DNA of 64,000 bases from Owenia fusiformis (lineage: Eukaryota > Annelida > Polychaeta > Sabellida > Oweniidae). This document shows, in pieces, positions 35,669 through 48,660 of this stretch; the stretch's first letter is position 1; every line of letters starts with the position of its first letter. Under the pieces are notes generated by a model. That model saw only the letters and a list, made by a program, of their open reading frames with translations, was not told the DNA's origin and made no database searches. Both the position numbers and the translations under genes were made by a program. The stretch covers positions 8,272,571 through 8,336,570 of the forward strand of contig CAIIXF020000011.1 in assembly GCA_903813345.2 (NCBI GenBank), read 5' to 3'.

Positions 35669-37513
35669 ATTGTTCGCAAAGCATCACGTGCATATTTTGG
35701 AAAGCGACACCTTCAAAAATGGTCATTCCGACATTGCATTGAGTCAAAGGCTTGGAAAATCCTTAATTAAAGAATACATCAGATAAGTCGAATTTCCAAA
35801 GAAATACAGTTGGCAATAATAGAGTTCATCATTATTTACTCTAAAATGCGGTAAAAGTGAAGCATTTTGTAATTCCCTGCATCCCTCGATAAATATCTAT
35901 CATTCGGTGCTCCCCACACCATACTAAACTAATATTATTTCAAAACAGTTAATAATAAATGAAAGAAATGTTCAAGTTTAAAAATGTTTTTCGGAATTTA
36001 ACAGAAAATGCTTCTGGTTTTCTTAGCACGCAAATCTCTCGTTTCTTTTTAACATTTCTCCTTATTCTCACGACTTTTATACGAAATTGATGATCTATCA
36101 TAAACTAAATACTAAAAAACAGGAGGTATATACTATAGATCGATAACTAACAATTCTTAATGAAAATATTCGGGGAAAACGAGTCCAATTCAGGGGATCC
36201 TCTCGTGATTCTCTGGGGATTATACAATATTGTTTATATATTGGTTCATTTTAGCGACTTCTGAAATGACTTGAGAACCCCTCGAAGCCCTGGTGGCTAC
36301 AGGGCTGCATATCATCTGGACAGGTGAACAATAATAAAAGTTTTAACATGATCGAGAGCGAAATCTACTTCAAAATATATTCCCGGGGTGATATTGAAAT
36401 CCCCAGGATGATACGGACATAAAACCTGATATACAAAGGTTAGTATTTAATGGAAGATTTTTGATACAGGGTATATATATGAGGGAAATACAATATATCT
36501 ACCCGAGGGACCGTTAATCAATTAAGAGCAAAATATTGGGCACATTTTCTGAAAAATTCAAAAGATTCTGTTCAGTGACCTTTCCTACCTCCTACTTTTA
36601 GCTAATTTTCAGTCACATTTTCAGAGGGCTGAAAAGGTTATTTCATCATGTTTATGGTCATTCTGACCATGAACATTGTGATCCTGGACCTGTAAATGGT
36701 ATGTGGAACTAGATGAATTGACTGGAGGTCAAAACAGAACTCTGTTATGTTTGTTCAAAAATGTCTAAAAATACAAAAATTGTCACTTCCTGTTTTATCA
36801 TTTCCTGTTAAGTATCATGCCACCTTAAGAACATCATTAGGCCCTATAGCACGCTTTATCGACCCAACTGAATGAAATGGGAAGCTTTGTTTGGCAGAAA
36901 TTCCTGGGAAGTGAATACCATTTTCGTGAGCGGAATTGGGAGGTGAATACGAGTTTCGTGAGACTGTGAGAGGGATTGGGCGGAACAATAAGACTTTTTC
37001 CAACATGAAATATATTCCCGGGTGTTTTTCAGCGGGAAACAGTAGTATCGTGGGATAACATCTTCTAATTTACAATATGTACAGAATATCAAATCATTTT
37101 GGGTTATATCATTTTATCGATTAGTTGAGTGAGCGAAGCGAGTGAGTATGAATGGGAAATGATCTCAGGGGGTTAATTATGCATCAAAACCCGTGAAAAA
37201 GTAAATATACTTATCAAATATAACTAGGACAGTTATAAAAACCATATATTTCACATACGTTTGACTGAGGGACCAAAAGGGCATATACACGGACACATCC
37301 TTTCTCAAGCGATCTAAACTATTAACTAATCATGTTCAACAGAATAGATTATCTGACCTGTGTTTCCAATATTATGTTGTGCGTAATTCGAATTTGTTTA
37401 TATACGCAGTTGCAGATAAACACTTTTCTGAAAAATATCACACGGATATCAATAATATCTACTAGCCGTTTTGTAAAGATACCAAATTAATCGGAGGATG
37501 ACATCCGGATATC
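35669..37513. other. Intergenic DNA with no supported gene
   Basis: The stretch is AT-rich with short open frames only. Bases 36815-37092 hold two overlapping minus-strand frames of 63-78 codons with no domain. I see no RNA gene or clear repeat here. Confidence 0.5.
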
Positions 37514-37527
37514 AAATCTGATCGAAA
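37514..37527. repeat. Target-site duplication of the 37528-41608 LINE, left copy
   Basis: AAATCTGATCGAAA here is repeated exactly at 41609-41622, directly after the A-rich 3' end of the LINE. A perfect 14-bp direct repeat at both borders is the mark of LINE insertion. Confidence 0.85.
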
Positions 37528-37929
37528 GCGCACGGACGTCCGCGCGATGGCAAAATCTATAATGCGTGTAGATTTTTAAGCGATCAAAAGTAAGCGAATG
37601 GAGTGCTTTGGAAATGCAAAAATCAAGTTCACAAATGGTTAGCGCTTGAAGCTTGGCTAAGCCAAGCTGGATTATTCGTACTGTAAATTATGTTACTATA
37701 GCAAGCGCCTGGAAAGTGTAAACTTTTGCTTCTTTTATTTATTATCAAGTGTTTTATATATGGGAAATGAAGTTATGAATGTAAAGTATGAATGGAATGA
37801 AAGCTGGATGAATGTGATGTTGGTTTGGACAAATTATTTGTTAGAAATTGAATATTTTATATGCCTCGAATTATATGTGCAAGTACTGTATTGGATAATT
37901 GTATTTTATTTTACTTCAAAGCTTATAGT

Positions 37930-38858
37930 GTGCTGCTACTAAAGGTCCACACACAAATTTAAGATTATGCACTCTTAATGTAAGAGGCATTAGGAGTGAC
38001 TCGAAGAGAAGATCTTTATTTTTATACGTAAAACCTTTTAAGAATGATGTTGTATTCCTTCAGGAAACGCATTCAAGTGTAGATGATAGTAAGAGATGGG
38101 AAAATGAATGGGGGTTAGGGAAGTGTATATTTTCTCATGGCAGACTTCGAAATGAACGGGGAGTAGCTATTTTATTGGGAAATAACAGTGACACTGAAGG
38201 AAGATACATCATCATTCAAATACAAAGTGAGGGTAAAAACTACACGTTATGCAATATATATGCTCCAAATGATGAAAATGTTAGGAAAGAGTTTTTCGAC
38301 CATGTATCAGCAATTATAACAACAGAATTTTCACACGAAAATCTGATTCTAGGGGGAGATTTTTATGTTACTATGGATAATAGATTAGACAGATATTCAA
38401 AAAATGTTGAACATATTCAAAATAATGATGCATCTCGTGGGGCACTGCTGAATTTAGTTAAATTTTATGACCTCGTTGATATATGGAGGCATCAGAACCC
38501 CACAAAAATTCAATATACCTATGAATCTTATGCAAAAGATGACATGCGAAATTCTCTTTCCAAAAGTAGGCTAGATATGTGGTTCATTAAAAGGAATATT
38601 GGTAACAGTAGCCTCTGTAAGATAGTTCCATCGGTTAAGTCTGATCACAAATGTGTATTACTAGACACTATGTCAAACGGAAATAATAAACGAGGCCCTG
38701 GCTTTTGGAAAATTAATAATAAACTGATTGAGAATGAAGAATATCAAAATATTATCAGGAAATTGGTGAAAGATATTAAAAGAGAATATAATGACCTTGA
38801 TAATATCCAAATGTGGGAATTTCTAGAATACAAAGTATCTCAATGCAGACAACTGTAG
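37930..38858 (+). pseudogene. APE-type endonuclease part of the LINE ORF2
   Basis: The open frame follows an in-frame TAG near 37927. It reads LCTLNVRGIRSDSKRRSLFL (catalytic Asn block), VVFLQETHS (catalytic Glu), YTLCNIYAPND, LILGGDFYVTMDNRLDR (GDFN block with Asn changed to Tyr) and SDHKCVLL (catalytic SDH). A stop at 38856 falls in the linker before the RT. Residues typical of the fold are nearly all present, so decay is fairly recent, but the Asn loss in GDFN would harm activity. There is no ATG near the start in this frame; translation of the intact ancestor probably began upstream. Confidence 0.85.
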
Positions 38859-38869
38859 GAAATACGATG

Positions 38870-40161
38870 AAGCAAAATCTAAGCTAAATGACATTTATCA
38901 GTATAAACCTGCAGGGGCAATCCAACGTTCAAGGGCTGAATGGGTTGAAAAGGGGGGAGAAAAGTAATCAGTATTTTTTCAATTTGGAAAAATCTAACCA
39001 TAATAAAAAACACATTACAAGACTTATTGTTGATGGAGCCATTGTTACGGATGAGACTGAAATTCTTAATCAAATAAAAGCACTTTATGAAGAACTATAT
39101 TCATCGAAATCATTAAAAGATTGTGAGAAATTTAGACGTTTTGATGAAGGAATGCAAATAGATAAATTAGATAATAATGAACGATTGTCATGTGAGGGAA
39201 CCTTAACAACTGATGAATGTTTTAAAGCCTTAAAGAGATTTAAAAATGGAAAAACACCCGGAAGTGACGGTCTTAGCTCCGAATGGTACAAGCAATTTTG
39301 GGATGACATTAAAGAATCCGTAGTTAACTCATTCAATTTTGCATTTGAAAAGGGTATTCTTTCTATGAGCCAAAGGCAAGGTGTTATATCCCTGATACCG
39401 AAGGGAGAAAAAGATTCAGAATATTTAAAAAATTGGCGACCAATTACTTTGTTAAATATTGATTATAAAATTGCATCCAAATCAATAGCACAGAGAATAA
39501 AGGTAAAAATCTAGGTAAAATTATTGGATCGGATCAAACTGCTTTTATTGAAGGGAGGTTTATTGGAGAAAATATTCGCTATGTCGAGGATCTTTTGGAA
39601 TACACCAAGAAGAGGGGTATACATGGAATTGTTTGTATGGTGGATTTTCTCAAAGCCTACAACAGTGTCGAGTTTGATTATATTGAGCATGTACTAAGGG
39701 TGTTTAATTTCGGAGATGACCTGATCTGATCCGATGGGTTAAGATGTTTAATAATGATATTAAAAGTTGCGTCCTTAACAACAACGTGTCGACTGGCTGG
39801 TTTAGCGTTAAACGCTCATGCAGGCAGGGGGACCCGATCAGTTGCTTGAATTTTTTACTTGTTATAGAGATGCTAGCCTTAAAAATAAGACAAGACAATG
39901 GTATAGAGGGAGTTGACATTGGCGAGGCAAGTCAAAAACTAGATTTTTGCAGACACCACGTTGACTCTTAAGGACGTAACGTCATTACAAAAAGCATTTG
40001 ACATCTTTGAAGATTTCAGACTAATATCAGGTTTATGTATTAATAGAGAAAAAACAGAGTGTATGTATATTGGAAGTGATCGTCATAATAATGAAATAAA
40101 CCTTTTTGGTCTGAAATGGGTAAAGATACCAAGTGGACTTTTAGGGATAAAAATATCATAG
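38870..40161 (+). pseudogene. Reverse transcriptase part of the LINE ORF2, frameshifted
   Basis: Blocks in order: GEKSNQYFFNLEKSNHNKKH (after a frame change in a G-run near 38955), GKTPGSDGLSSEWYKQFWDD, VISLIPKGEKD, NWRPITLLNIDYKIASKSIA, then in another frame DQTAFIEGRFIGENIR and motif A as VDFLKAYNSVEFDYI (Asn replaces the second Asp of the usual KAFDSV). Motif B reads RQGDPIS. Motif C should be FADD, but the DNA gives FAD-TTLTL with one Asp codon missing and a frame change just before it, near 39940. Two lesions in the catalytic core confirm it is dead. Confidence 0.88.
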
Positions 40162-40206
40162 GACACAAATGGAAATAACACGGATAATTTTGAGAGAAAG
40201 TTAAAT

Positions 40207-41529
40207 ATGCTTGAAAAGGTTCTTATATTGTGGTCAAAGCGAGATCTTACTTTTTATGGAAAGGTACTCATAATTAAGTCCCAGGTAGTGTCGAAGCTAA
40301 TATACTCGATGACAATGACCAATACGCCTGATGATATATTGACAAAGGCTCGACTAGTCTATTCTTTTTTATGGGGAGGAAAGGGTGAGAAAATTAAGCG
40401 AAATACTTTAATAGGGATTTTGAGGATGGGGTCTAAGAATGATTAATATGTTCACAATGGAGAAAGCCTTAAAATTAAAGTGGCTAAGACGTTTACTTGA
40501 CACACGAACTAGTCACTGGAAGCTTATTCCTCAAGTTTATTTCAAGCATCTTGGAGGACTGAGTTTTTTGTTGCAGTGTAATTATATTAAAACACTGGCA
40601 CACAGTGTTCCTACATGTACCTTTTATATGAATTTGCTTCGAAACTATTCAGAATTAAGAAATATGTCGCCGCCTACAACCAGTTCAGGGGTTAAAGGTG
40701 AAATAATTTGGAATAACAAATCAATTCTAATTAAGGAGGTGATCTACAAACATGTTATGGAAAAGGGAGTCATTTATATTAATGACCTTCTTAACGAGAA
40801 TGGGGGTACAATGAGTTTAAGACTAAGTATAATATTAATATCAACTTTCTTGAGTATTTTTCAATCATATCGGCTATACCAGATGATTGGAAATTTCTAT
40901 TGAAATCAGATTTAAATTCGACCTTTGAACCCAGCATACAGGAAAAACTCGTGTATTTGAAACTTGGTGAAAAACAGGTGACAATCTCTAGTATAACTGT
41001 TAAATCAATTCAAACAATATTAAATGGAAACAAGTTCTTGGAACCGTTATATAAAGACAAACATGATCGTGAATTAAAGAGAACCGATTATTTTAAAATG
41101 CCTTATATGTGCACGAAACAGAATAAAACGCGACAACCAGTTTAAAATACTTCATGGTATCTGTACTACAAATGCCTTTTTAGCGGAGATAGGCATTAAA
41201 ATGACTCTAAATGTAACTATTGTGCCTTTCGAGATACGAAACACAAATTCTGGGAGTGCAAAAGGATTCAAATATTTCTGAAGGCAATCAAAGGGAATTT
41301 AAAGCGTTTATTTAAAGTTGATTTCGATTTTAACGCCCATGAAATGGTTTTTGGAAGGCAAGCTAATAAGAAAAATATCTTACCAAATAGACTTACCCTT
41401 GCAATTAAGTACTATATTTTTATTAAAGAGTTCGACGAAGTGAATCCCAATTTGTATGAGGCGCAATTTGAAAAAATATGTTTTATTATGTACCTGAACT
41501 TAAAAAGTATGACTGTTGCAAATGTCTGA
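40207..41529 (+). pseudogene. C-terminal region of the LINE ORF2
   Basis: Four short frames follow the RT: one with LILWSKRDLTFYGKVLIIKS (the RT thumb/connection block of L1-like elements), one with LKLKWLRRLLD and WKLIPQVYF, one with a KRTDYFKM region, and the last with IFIKEFDEVNPNLYEAQFEK. Frame changes lie near 40444, 40890 and 41140. The order matches full-length relatives. An A-rich tail follows. Confidence 0.75.
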
Positions 41530-41608
41530 ATGAATGGAGGTGGTGTGAAAAATATCTGAACTGTTCTAATTATTGTTCTTGTACTGTTTGAATAGAGAAA
41601 TATAAAAA

Positions 41609-41622
41609 AAATCTGATCGAAA
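41609..41622. repeat. Target-site duplication of the LINE, right copy
   Basis: AAATCTGATCGAAA is identical to 37514-37527 and abuts the A-rich tail of the LINE. Confidence 0.85.
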
Positions 41623-42850
41623 ATACATAATTATCCGTTGCCGTATTTTATCATTGAATGAATATATTGGTCACGCCACTTCCCCATAACATCCTCATCC
41701 TTTTCGAAAGCGGTACATGCAGTATTAAAATGGCCAGATACATCAATATAATTTAAACTGATATCATCTAAACTGATAATGGGATCCGATGAGAACTCTT
41801 GTGTCAGCTCTTTCAAAGGAGAGCCAATTGTATGCTGAAACAAGTGCGTGTCTTCAATTTAAGGATTTAAGCCCTGGACTCTATGTGGAATGAACGTGAA
41901 GGTATTGCTTTCCAAAAGCACGAGTCTCAAATTGCAAACTATTTTCTTCCTTGACAACCATTCAAAGAATGACCTTTGATGCAGTGATTGTTTATATAAT
42001 GAACTGCACTTATATGAAATACTGTGTTCGGATTGGCTTGAATCGGACACACCATGCACATTTGCCTAGCTATGTGGGAATAGTAGTAATGACGACGTCG
42101 ATAAGTAATTGATCTTGGGAATCAAGATAATGTGAACCACCACTGTTAGGAAGCATGTTTTGCTATCTGAACTATGACCCAAGTATAACTCAAATCCCAG
42201 TAACCTTCCCTTAAGCGGTGGAAAAAATCGTTGAATTGTGGTACCCACGCACGACATATGAACAAATGATCATACTCCCAAAGTTTCCAAGTCATAAAAG
42301 CCTGATATGGTTCAAATATAAAAGCATCATGTCAAATATAAAGTGGTTTAATTCGATGAAAACTGAATTCGAAATCGAAATATTCGTCCGCCATCTTGAA
42401 TGCTTGAATGTTTCAATATGTATTGCAACTTTATCAATCACGAATTCAAATCTTAATTCTGTTCCAACATTGATTCAATTTCAGTAATATTTTTCAAGAC
42501 TGAACAATATTTATATTGAAAAACGTTATGCCTACTGTTGACAGATTGAGTCTTCAATTCTATTGGATAGTGGATTTGCCAGTCATTTATAATAAAATAA
42601 CACGTGACCAATAAGTGACCAATTTTATTTATAAAGGAATATTATTCAATCATGAGTCAATCATGAATCCTGATAGAACCTGCACCAAATTGTAAAATTC
42701 ACATTAAGACATTAACATGCAAGTAAGAATATGTTTGTAATGCAGATGTAAAATAGGAGTAAACAGTACAGTATTCAATAAATCATGTTTATTGTACATA
42801 CGTTATATATAGCTCATTAATGTCATTGCTATTATGTTTATTAGATCACG
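41623..42850. other. Intergenic DNA, no gene supported
   Basis: Only short open frames of 60-90 codons on both strands, none with a domain I know. The composition resembles the surrounding non-coding DNA. Confidence 0.5.
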
Positions 42851-44970
42851 ATTTGTTCAACACAGAATATAAAGTCGTCACACATAACTATACCACCATC
42901 ATTACAAAACTAGGGTACGATAATGTTGTTCTCTCCAAGGTAAGGATTGAAATTTGTGCAATTTGTAGTACAACAACAGAATATGATAATGTTCTCTCCT
43001 TGTTAAAGATTGCACACAATATGTCATAGCAGTCCATAACTAGATTTCAGTCATTAGTGGTTCCACAGATAATGTTGTTTCTCCAAGTTGAAGATTGTAC
43101 AAAATATGTAATATTACTCCTTAACAACATGTGGGTTACAAAGTCATTAGTGGTGCCACAGAAGAGTGTGATAATGTTGTTTTCTACAAGTAAAGGATTG
43201 CACATAATCTATAATTGCAGTCAATAACTAAGTTCCACGACCATTTTAGTCTAGGTAACAGAGTGATAAGAAGAATACGATAATGTTGAATGTTCATTAT
43301 GAGGATAAAAATTAAGCACAATATTTAGTAGCAGTACATGATTAAGCCCCATCATCAGATCATTAACAGAATCATTGGTATCGCAACCTCATCAGATAAT
43401 GTTGTCCCTTTCCAAGTTAAGAGTTTCACCCAATTTGTCCATAACTTATTTCAAACTCCATTTTAGTTGAGGTAACAGTCTCTCCAAGGTAAGGATTACG
43501 CAAAGTAAAACTAAGTTCCACCACCATTAAGTCTAAGTTACAAGGTCACTATAGTGCATTTTAACATTTATATATAATTAATGTCCCAAACTCCCAAAAA
43601 CTGCAGAAAAGTGTACACCATAAATCATATTTACCAAAATGAGTGTCTCCAAGGCTTCACACCAGCGCATTTGTCACGAGTTAGAGCTGACATTTCGCCG
43701 AAATGAAGTAGGCTAAGGGTAGTTTCTGCCAGGTTTGTTTATTGTGGTAATCTTGTAGGTGCTGAGAAGCAAATAATTCATGTGCACAAAATAATCTGAT
43801 TGGTTTAAACTTTGCTGCACATGCGCACAATGTTTTTTTCTAGTGATTTCGTTTCGTTTTATGGAGTTTGCGTTTCAGTGTAGCTTCTGCAAAAATGGCG
43901 CACCATGGACAGAATTAACAGGTAAAATCACTTCGAAATTTCAAGAGAGCTTTTTACCTATAATAGCAAAACTTTTGTTTTATTTGTGCATTCTATCTAT
44001 CAGATAAGTGTCTCAGGGGTATGTAGGCAAATTCATTTTGGTAGGAGCACTCTGTTAAGTTTGAAAACGCACCCTTTATTATTAAGTGTGATAATATTGT
44101 TCTCTCCAAGGTAAGGATTGTGCACAATAAAACCAAGTTTCACCATCATTGTAGTCTAGGTTACAATGTTACTAGTTGTGCCACAGAAGAGTATGATGAT
44201 GTTGCTCTCTTCAAAGTAAGGAATGCGAATAAAGTAAAGTGATGCCACACCAGAGTATGATAATGTTGTATGTTCATTATGAGGATTAGAATTAAGCCCA
44301 ATATTCAGTAGCAGTACATGATTTAACCCCATCATTAACAGAATCATTGGTGTCGCAACCACATCAGATAATGTTGTCCCTTTCCAAGTTAAGGATTTCA
44401 CCCAATATGTAATCGCAGTCCATAGCTTATTTCAAACTACATTATAGTCTAGGTAACAGATTAAGGATTATGCAAAATAAAACTAAGTTCCACCACCATT
44501 AAGTCTAAGTTACAAGGTCACTAGGTTTGATGTTGTTCTCTCCAAGGTAAGTCTTTGTGCAATAAGCCTAGGTTCTATCACCATTGTAGTCTAGGTTACA
44601 AAATCACTAGTTGTACCACAGAAGAGTATGATAATGTTGCTCTCTTCAAAGTAAGGAATGCGAATTAAGTAAAGTGATGCCACACCAGAGTTTGATAATG
44701 TTGTTCAATCCAAGGTAAGGATTGCATATGGTATCGCAGTCCATAAATTCCGCCTCTATTAAAAGTCTAGGTAACAGAGTCATTAGAGGTGCTAACAATA
44801 ATAATGTGGTTATCTGCCATGTCTGCAAGGTCAAGGTAAGGATTGCACACAATATGTAAAATCAGTCCATAACTAGCTTCAACCATCACTATCGTCTAGT
44901 TAACTGCCACATCTGAGTATGATGATGTTCTTCTCTCCAAGGAAAGTTTTGCAAACAATTTGTAATAGCA
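42850..44970. repeat. Degenerate tandem repeat built on 'gataatgttgttctctccaaggtaaggattg'-like units
   Basis: The words 'gataatgttg', 'tctccaaggtaaggatt', 'cacaatatgtaat.gcagtcc' and 'caccatcattgtagtctagg' return in the same order more than ten times at spacings of roughly 60-130 bp. Copies are diverged and some are partial, with a gap of repeat-poor DNA near 43560-44080. It is non-coding. Each fresh copy carries 'aaggtaag', which looks like a splice donor on the plus strand. Confidence 0.8.
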
Positions 44971-45061
44971 GGCCGTCACAGAATATTAAATCACAAACCA
45001 TAACTGAGTTCCATCCACCACCATCATTGCAGTCTAAAATCAAAATGATATAACCTTTTTA

Positions 45062-45920
45062 GGGATGAGTATATTTTACTCATCATTTTAGAGAAGAGCA
45101 TTAACATGCAAAATGTCACCTTGCCATTTGTTACAATGCCTAACTCATAATTACAATCATACTGTCCATGCGCCAATGCATGCTTATATACAAAATTGAT
45201 GGTTTATAAACTCCATTCAGTTTAAATTGAAGAAAAAACAAGGGCCAACAATAAGTGTCAATTTTGAAAGAGGATCTAATCAGTCAGTTGTAACATTTTG
45301 CAAGTAGCTCCTTACCAGAAAAAATGAGATGTAAGATCTTAAGGAGAATCATTGAATGATATCAAGATAAATTTAGTGGTTTATAAAGCTTTGTGTAATC
45401 CACACAACAACAAGCTTTTTGCACCTTTAGTCGTGTTTTCCAAAAAAGCATACTATTATACAACGTTACTGAATACTGGTAAAACATGTTTCATCTTTTA
45501 AAAATTAATTCCTATGCGCTGTAAATTATTAAATAATTCAACTTACTTAAACAGGATCCAAAGACTGTCCTCTCCTCGAAGATGCAACTTTAGTTAAAGA
45601 GATCTATCACTAGTAAAGTTAAAGAGATCTATCACTAGCAGGAATAATATGCCATGTAGATACAGACACTGCAAAGAGCTGACGTAGATTGTCTATCTTT
45701 TACATAACTTCACAACTGGGGTTCGAAGTGTAATGACCTGAAAGTACTTAGAAAAAAGGAAAAAAGTCAGCAATGATTTGACTTTTTTCCTTTAAAGTGA
45801 TAAGTTAATATACCCATCTCTCTGGAATGGCCATTTTCAGATATGAGTATGTTTAAATATCACTTTAAGAGAATGCATTAATATGCAAAATGTCACCACT
45901 GGCCATTTGTTAAAGATGCA
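45062..45920. repeat. Old duplicated segment
   Basis: The block near 45062-45140 ('gatgagtatat..', 'agagcattaacatgcaaaatgtcacc') recurs near 45840-45920 with moderate divergence. This is part of a wider set of local duplications that also links 45541-45740 with 48868-49080. Confidence 0.6.
45541..45740 (-). ncRNA. Possible non-coding exon, copy 1
   Basis: On the minus strand a 3' splice-like tract (tactttcag) precedes about 170 bp that end GGATCCTGTTTAA followed by gtaagt, a perfect donor. A diverged copy with the same acceptor and donor lies at 48868-49070. All three frames have stops. It could be an exon of a long non-coding RNA or of a 5' untranslated region, or simply a duplicated pair of cryptic sites. 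Confidence 0.3.
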
Positions 45921-48100
45921 ATCTGTTACAGGAGACGAACACCAATTGCTGGCCGCAATCCATAAAGAGCTTTGTTCACAGAAATATACATGTAACATTA
46001 TGTTACTACTTTTGGTGGTGACATAAAAATCAAAGCATTGCTGAGTAAGTACACTTTACTAAGAACTATGAATATATCACCTTATCACAGCTGAATTAAT
46101 TGGCAACTTGTTACTTGAAAGTTAGCATTATTATATTGATCAAAACTAAATTGATAGAATATTAACTATTTTCCCAGTAGTCACAGAACATAAATTACCA
46201 AACACATGTAAACAAGACCACTGTTCCTGGTGTTGCAGCCCAAGATCTGCTTTGCTGAAAATACAAAAAAGATGCTGTAATACTCAGATAATATCACAAT
46301 GTAAACAAATTGCCAAAAAAAGAATCAATTAGGAGGGATGGAGTAAGGTAGTAATACATTTTAACTAGACAATACAAAACTGCTTCCAGCATTGCATCCA
46401 TTGTGTGGCTTCTGCCAAGTTCATACTTCTGGCTAAATTGTGATTTTGTGCAAGGAGAAAATCGATTTATCAGTATCTTCTATGCAATAGTAGTAGTTGT
46501 TGTCCAAAGCAGTAGAAGTCAGCATCTCTCTTAAAACCACCTATATTGAGAAAAGTTGTTTTAATGACTACCTTAACTCCAAAGCAAGCAAGGGATTATC
46601 ATTTGCAAAACCTGAACAATTTGCTTTAAACAATCAGAGTCTAGGTCATAAATACCTATACATTTGATTGCTTTTTGGACCAAATCATGGTCACATTTAC
46701 ACTGACCTCAACACAAGAAAAAAATAGTTGAAAACTAAAAATTGACTACAAATAGGCTACAACACAGAGAACCATCTTCCAGCTCGCACCAAAAAAAAAG
46801 AATTGAAAATTGAAACCTAAAAACTGAGACTAACATACTTAGTATGTTAACTCTCAGGTGAAAGTGAATTTATAAAAACAATATGAAGACAACATTTCCA
46901 AATATGGCGCACATCTCTTCCATTTTGAAATGAACCATTGGTGGATTCCACTATTCTTTCATTTCAGAACATAGAACCTGTTAGGAAGCTTTCAAGCCGA
47001 CCACACCTTAACAAAAGATCAAACATTGGGTGACCGTCCCCTCGCTCATGCTGTATGCTGTCCAGAGAGATTAAGAAGAATTACAAGAATGCCATCCTTG
47101 GCCATGCATCATTAGGATACATCACATTGAAAAGATGAAATACAAGACCAGACCACTATCAATTCCTGATAGTATCTTTACTGTAACACTGATAAGCAAT
47201 GTCTACCTACCTAAAGAGTACAAGGGTAACATGTATCAACTCCAATGCCGTTCCTGTACAGTAACCACGTGAACCCTAGCTGCGTCCTCACAAGATCTTA
47301 AGAATCACACTATACTCGTCATAGCCAACTAATCGACACTGATGCTTGAAAGCAAAAATGAGTGGACCATCACCAGAATTCACCGAGACCCCTCGGGAAC
47401 TATCGAATGCACACCGGCACCACAGCAATACATTGACCTACATCCTGGTGGGTGCAGGTCGACCACGTTTACTAACGAGTAACTGTGGCTTTCATCGACC
47501 ATCAGAATATAGGCGAAACAAGAACCAAGTTCAACAATAAGAGTCCAACATGGAAACTGTTGGGTTGGGACTTACAAGGAATTGATACCTGAAACCCATG
47601 CATCTAGAGATTGATAGACACTGATCATCAGAATCACAGTGGAGATACCACAAGGAACATCAAATGGTATGATCAAGTAAGCCAGAGCTCTCAATGCAAT
47701 GGATCAGAATGACTCATGCTCAACGATGCCATTCTTAGATATTCCTCAAAATCAATCGGGACAACATAAAACATGAACAAAGGAAGGCCTCCCAATACTT
47801 GATCTCGTGTTAAGACATGTTCAGCCATCCAGCTTCATAGCAGACTCCACATTCCTCCACTCCAGAATAATGGGCTGGCCAACAAAATCCACCAGTTCAT
47901 TCAAAATGGAAGGTGCCCCACTAAACGAGAAGAACCTGCCTCCCAACCCATAGATGGAAATTATTGTCTAGCTGGAGATGACCCTTTAAATGACATAAAA
48001 ATACAACATAAAAAATACAACATAAAAAATCAAGATTACTTAACTTGGGTGACAGGAACATTGCAACACATCAGGGGTCGTGTTAAAGTAGTTTCCAGTG
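45921..48100. other. Intergenic DNA with no supported gene
   Basis: No domain-bearing frame. Bases 47000-47980 are less AT-rich than their neighbours, and a 64-codon plus-strand frame at 47346 has no recognisable motif. It may be an old repeat or a non-coding transcript, and I cannot tell which. Confidence 0.4.
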
Positions 48101-48279
48101 TACGGGTCATCTTGGCTTGGCTTCCCATGTGTGGCTCACACTCCAGCAGGTGATTAATCTTCCAGAGGGCGGCTTGGTTTTCAGTAGGTAGGTCATCTTC
48201 ACTTGGATTCCTATGAGTGGCTAGGTTTCCATTTGTGACTTGATGCTTATGGGTGGCTAGGTTTCCATTTGTGGCTTGA

Positions 48280-48660
48280 TGCTTATTTGTGGCTCATCTT
48301 CCAGCAGGTGGCTCATCTTCCAGCAGGTGGCTATCTTCCAGCAGGTGGCTATCTTCCAGCAGGTGGCTATCTTCCAGCAGGTGGCTATCTTCCAGCAGGT
48401 GACTCATCTTCCAGCAGGTGACTCATCTTGCAGCAGGTGGCTATCTTCCAGCAGGTGGCTCATCTTCCAGCAGGTGGCTATCTTCCAGCAGGTGGCTATC
48501 TTCCAGCAGGTGGCTATCTTCCAGCAGGTGACTCATCTTCCAGCAGGTGACTCATCTTCCAGCAGGTGGCTATCTTCCAGCAGGTGACTCATCTTCCAGC
48601 AGCTGACTCATCTTCCAGCAGCTGACTCATCTGCCAGCAGGTGACTCATCTTCCAGAGGG
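48280..48660. repeat. Minisatellite, 18-bp unit ATCTTCCAGCAGGTGGCT
   Basis: About 20 direct copies, with 18- and 21-bp spacings. Variants end in GTGACTC, and later ones read CAGCTGACTC. A diverged fringe (48120-48280 and 48660-48800) carries 'ggcttggcttcc' and 'tttgtggctt' words. The open frame reading IFQQVA repeats on the plus strand is a by-product. Confidence 0.92.

Larger units (their letters stand above)
37528..41608 (+). mobile_element. Near-complete L1/Tx1-like non-LTR retrotransposon, decayed
   Basis: The 4.08-kb insertion is bounded by a perfect 14-bp target-site duplication and ends in an A-rich tail (ATATAAAAAAAA). About 400 bp of non-coding leader precede a broken ORF2: an APE-type endonuclease from 37930, a reverse transcriptase across 38870-40160 in several frames, and the long C-terminal region (KWLRRLLD, NPNLYEAQFE) to 41529. 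No ORF1 precedes ORF2 within the duplicated borders. Several frameshifts and lost catalytic residues make it inactive. The order endonuclease-RT-C-terminal domain and the wording of the conserved blocks place it nearest the L1/Tx1 group; this is by recall of family patterns, not by a tree. Confidence 0.87.

Noticed and set aside
47346-47540. 64-codon frame in a less AT-rich region, possible exon
   Set aside because: No domain, no convincing splice borders, and stops surround it in all frames.
48276-48587. 103-codon frame with IFQQVA repeats
   Set aside because: It is a by-product of the 18-bp minisatellite: the repeat length is a multiple of three, so the frame stays open.
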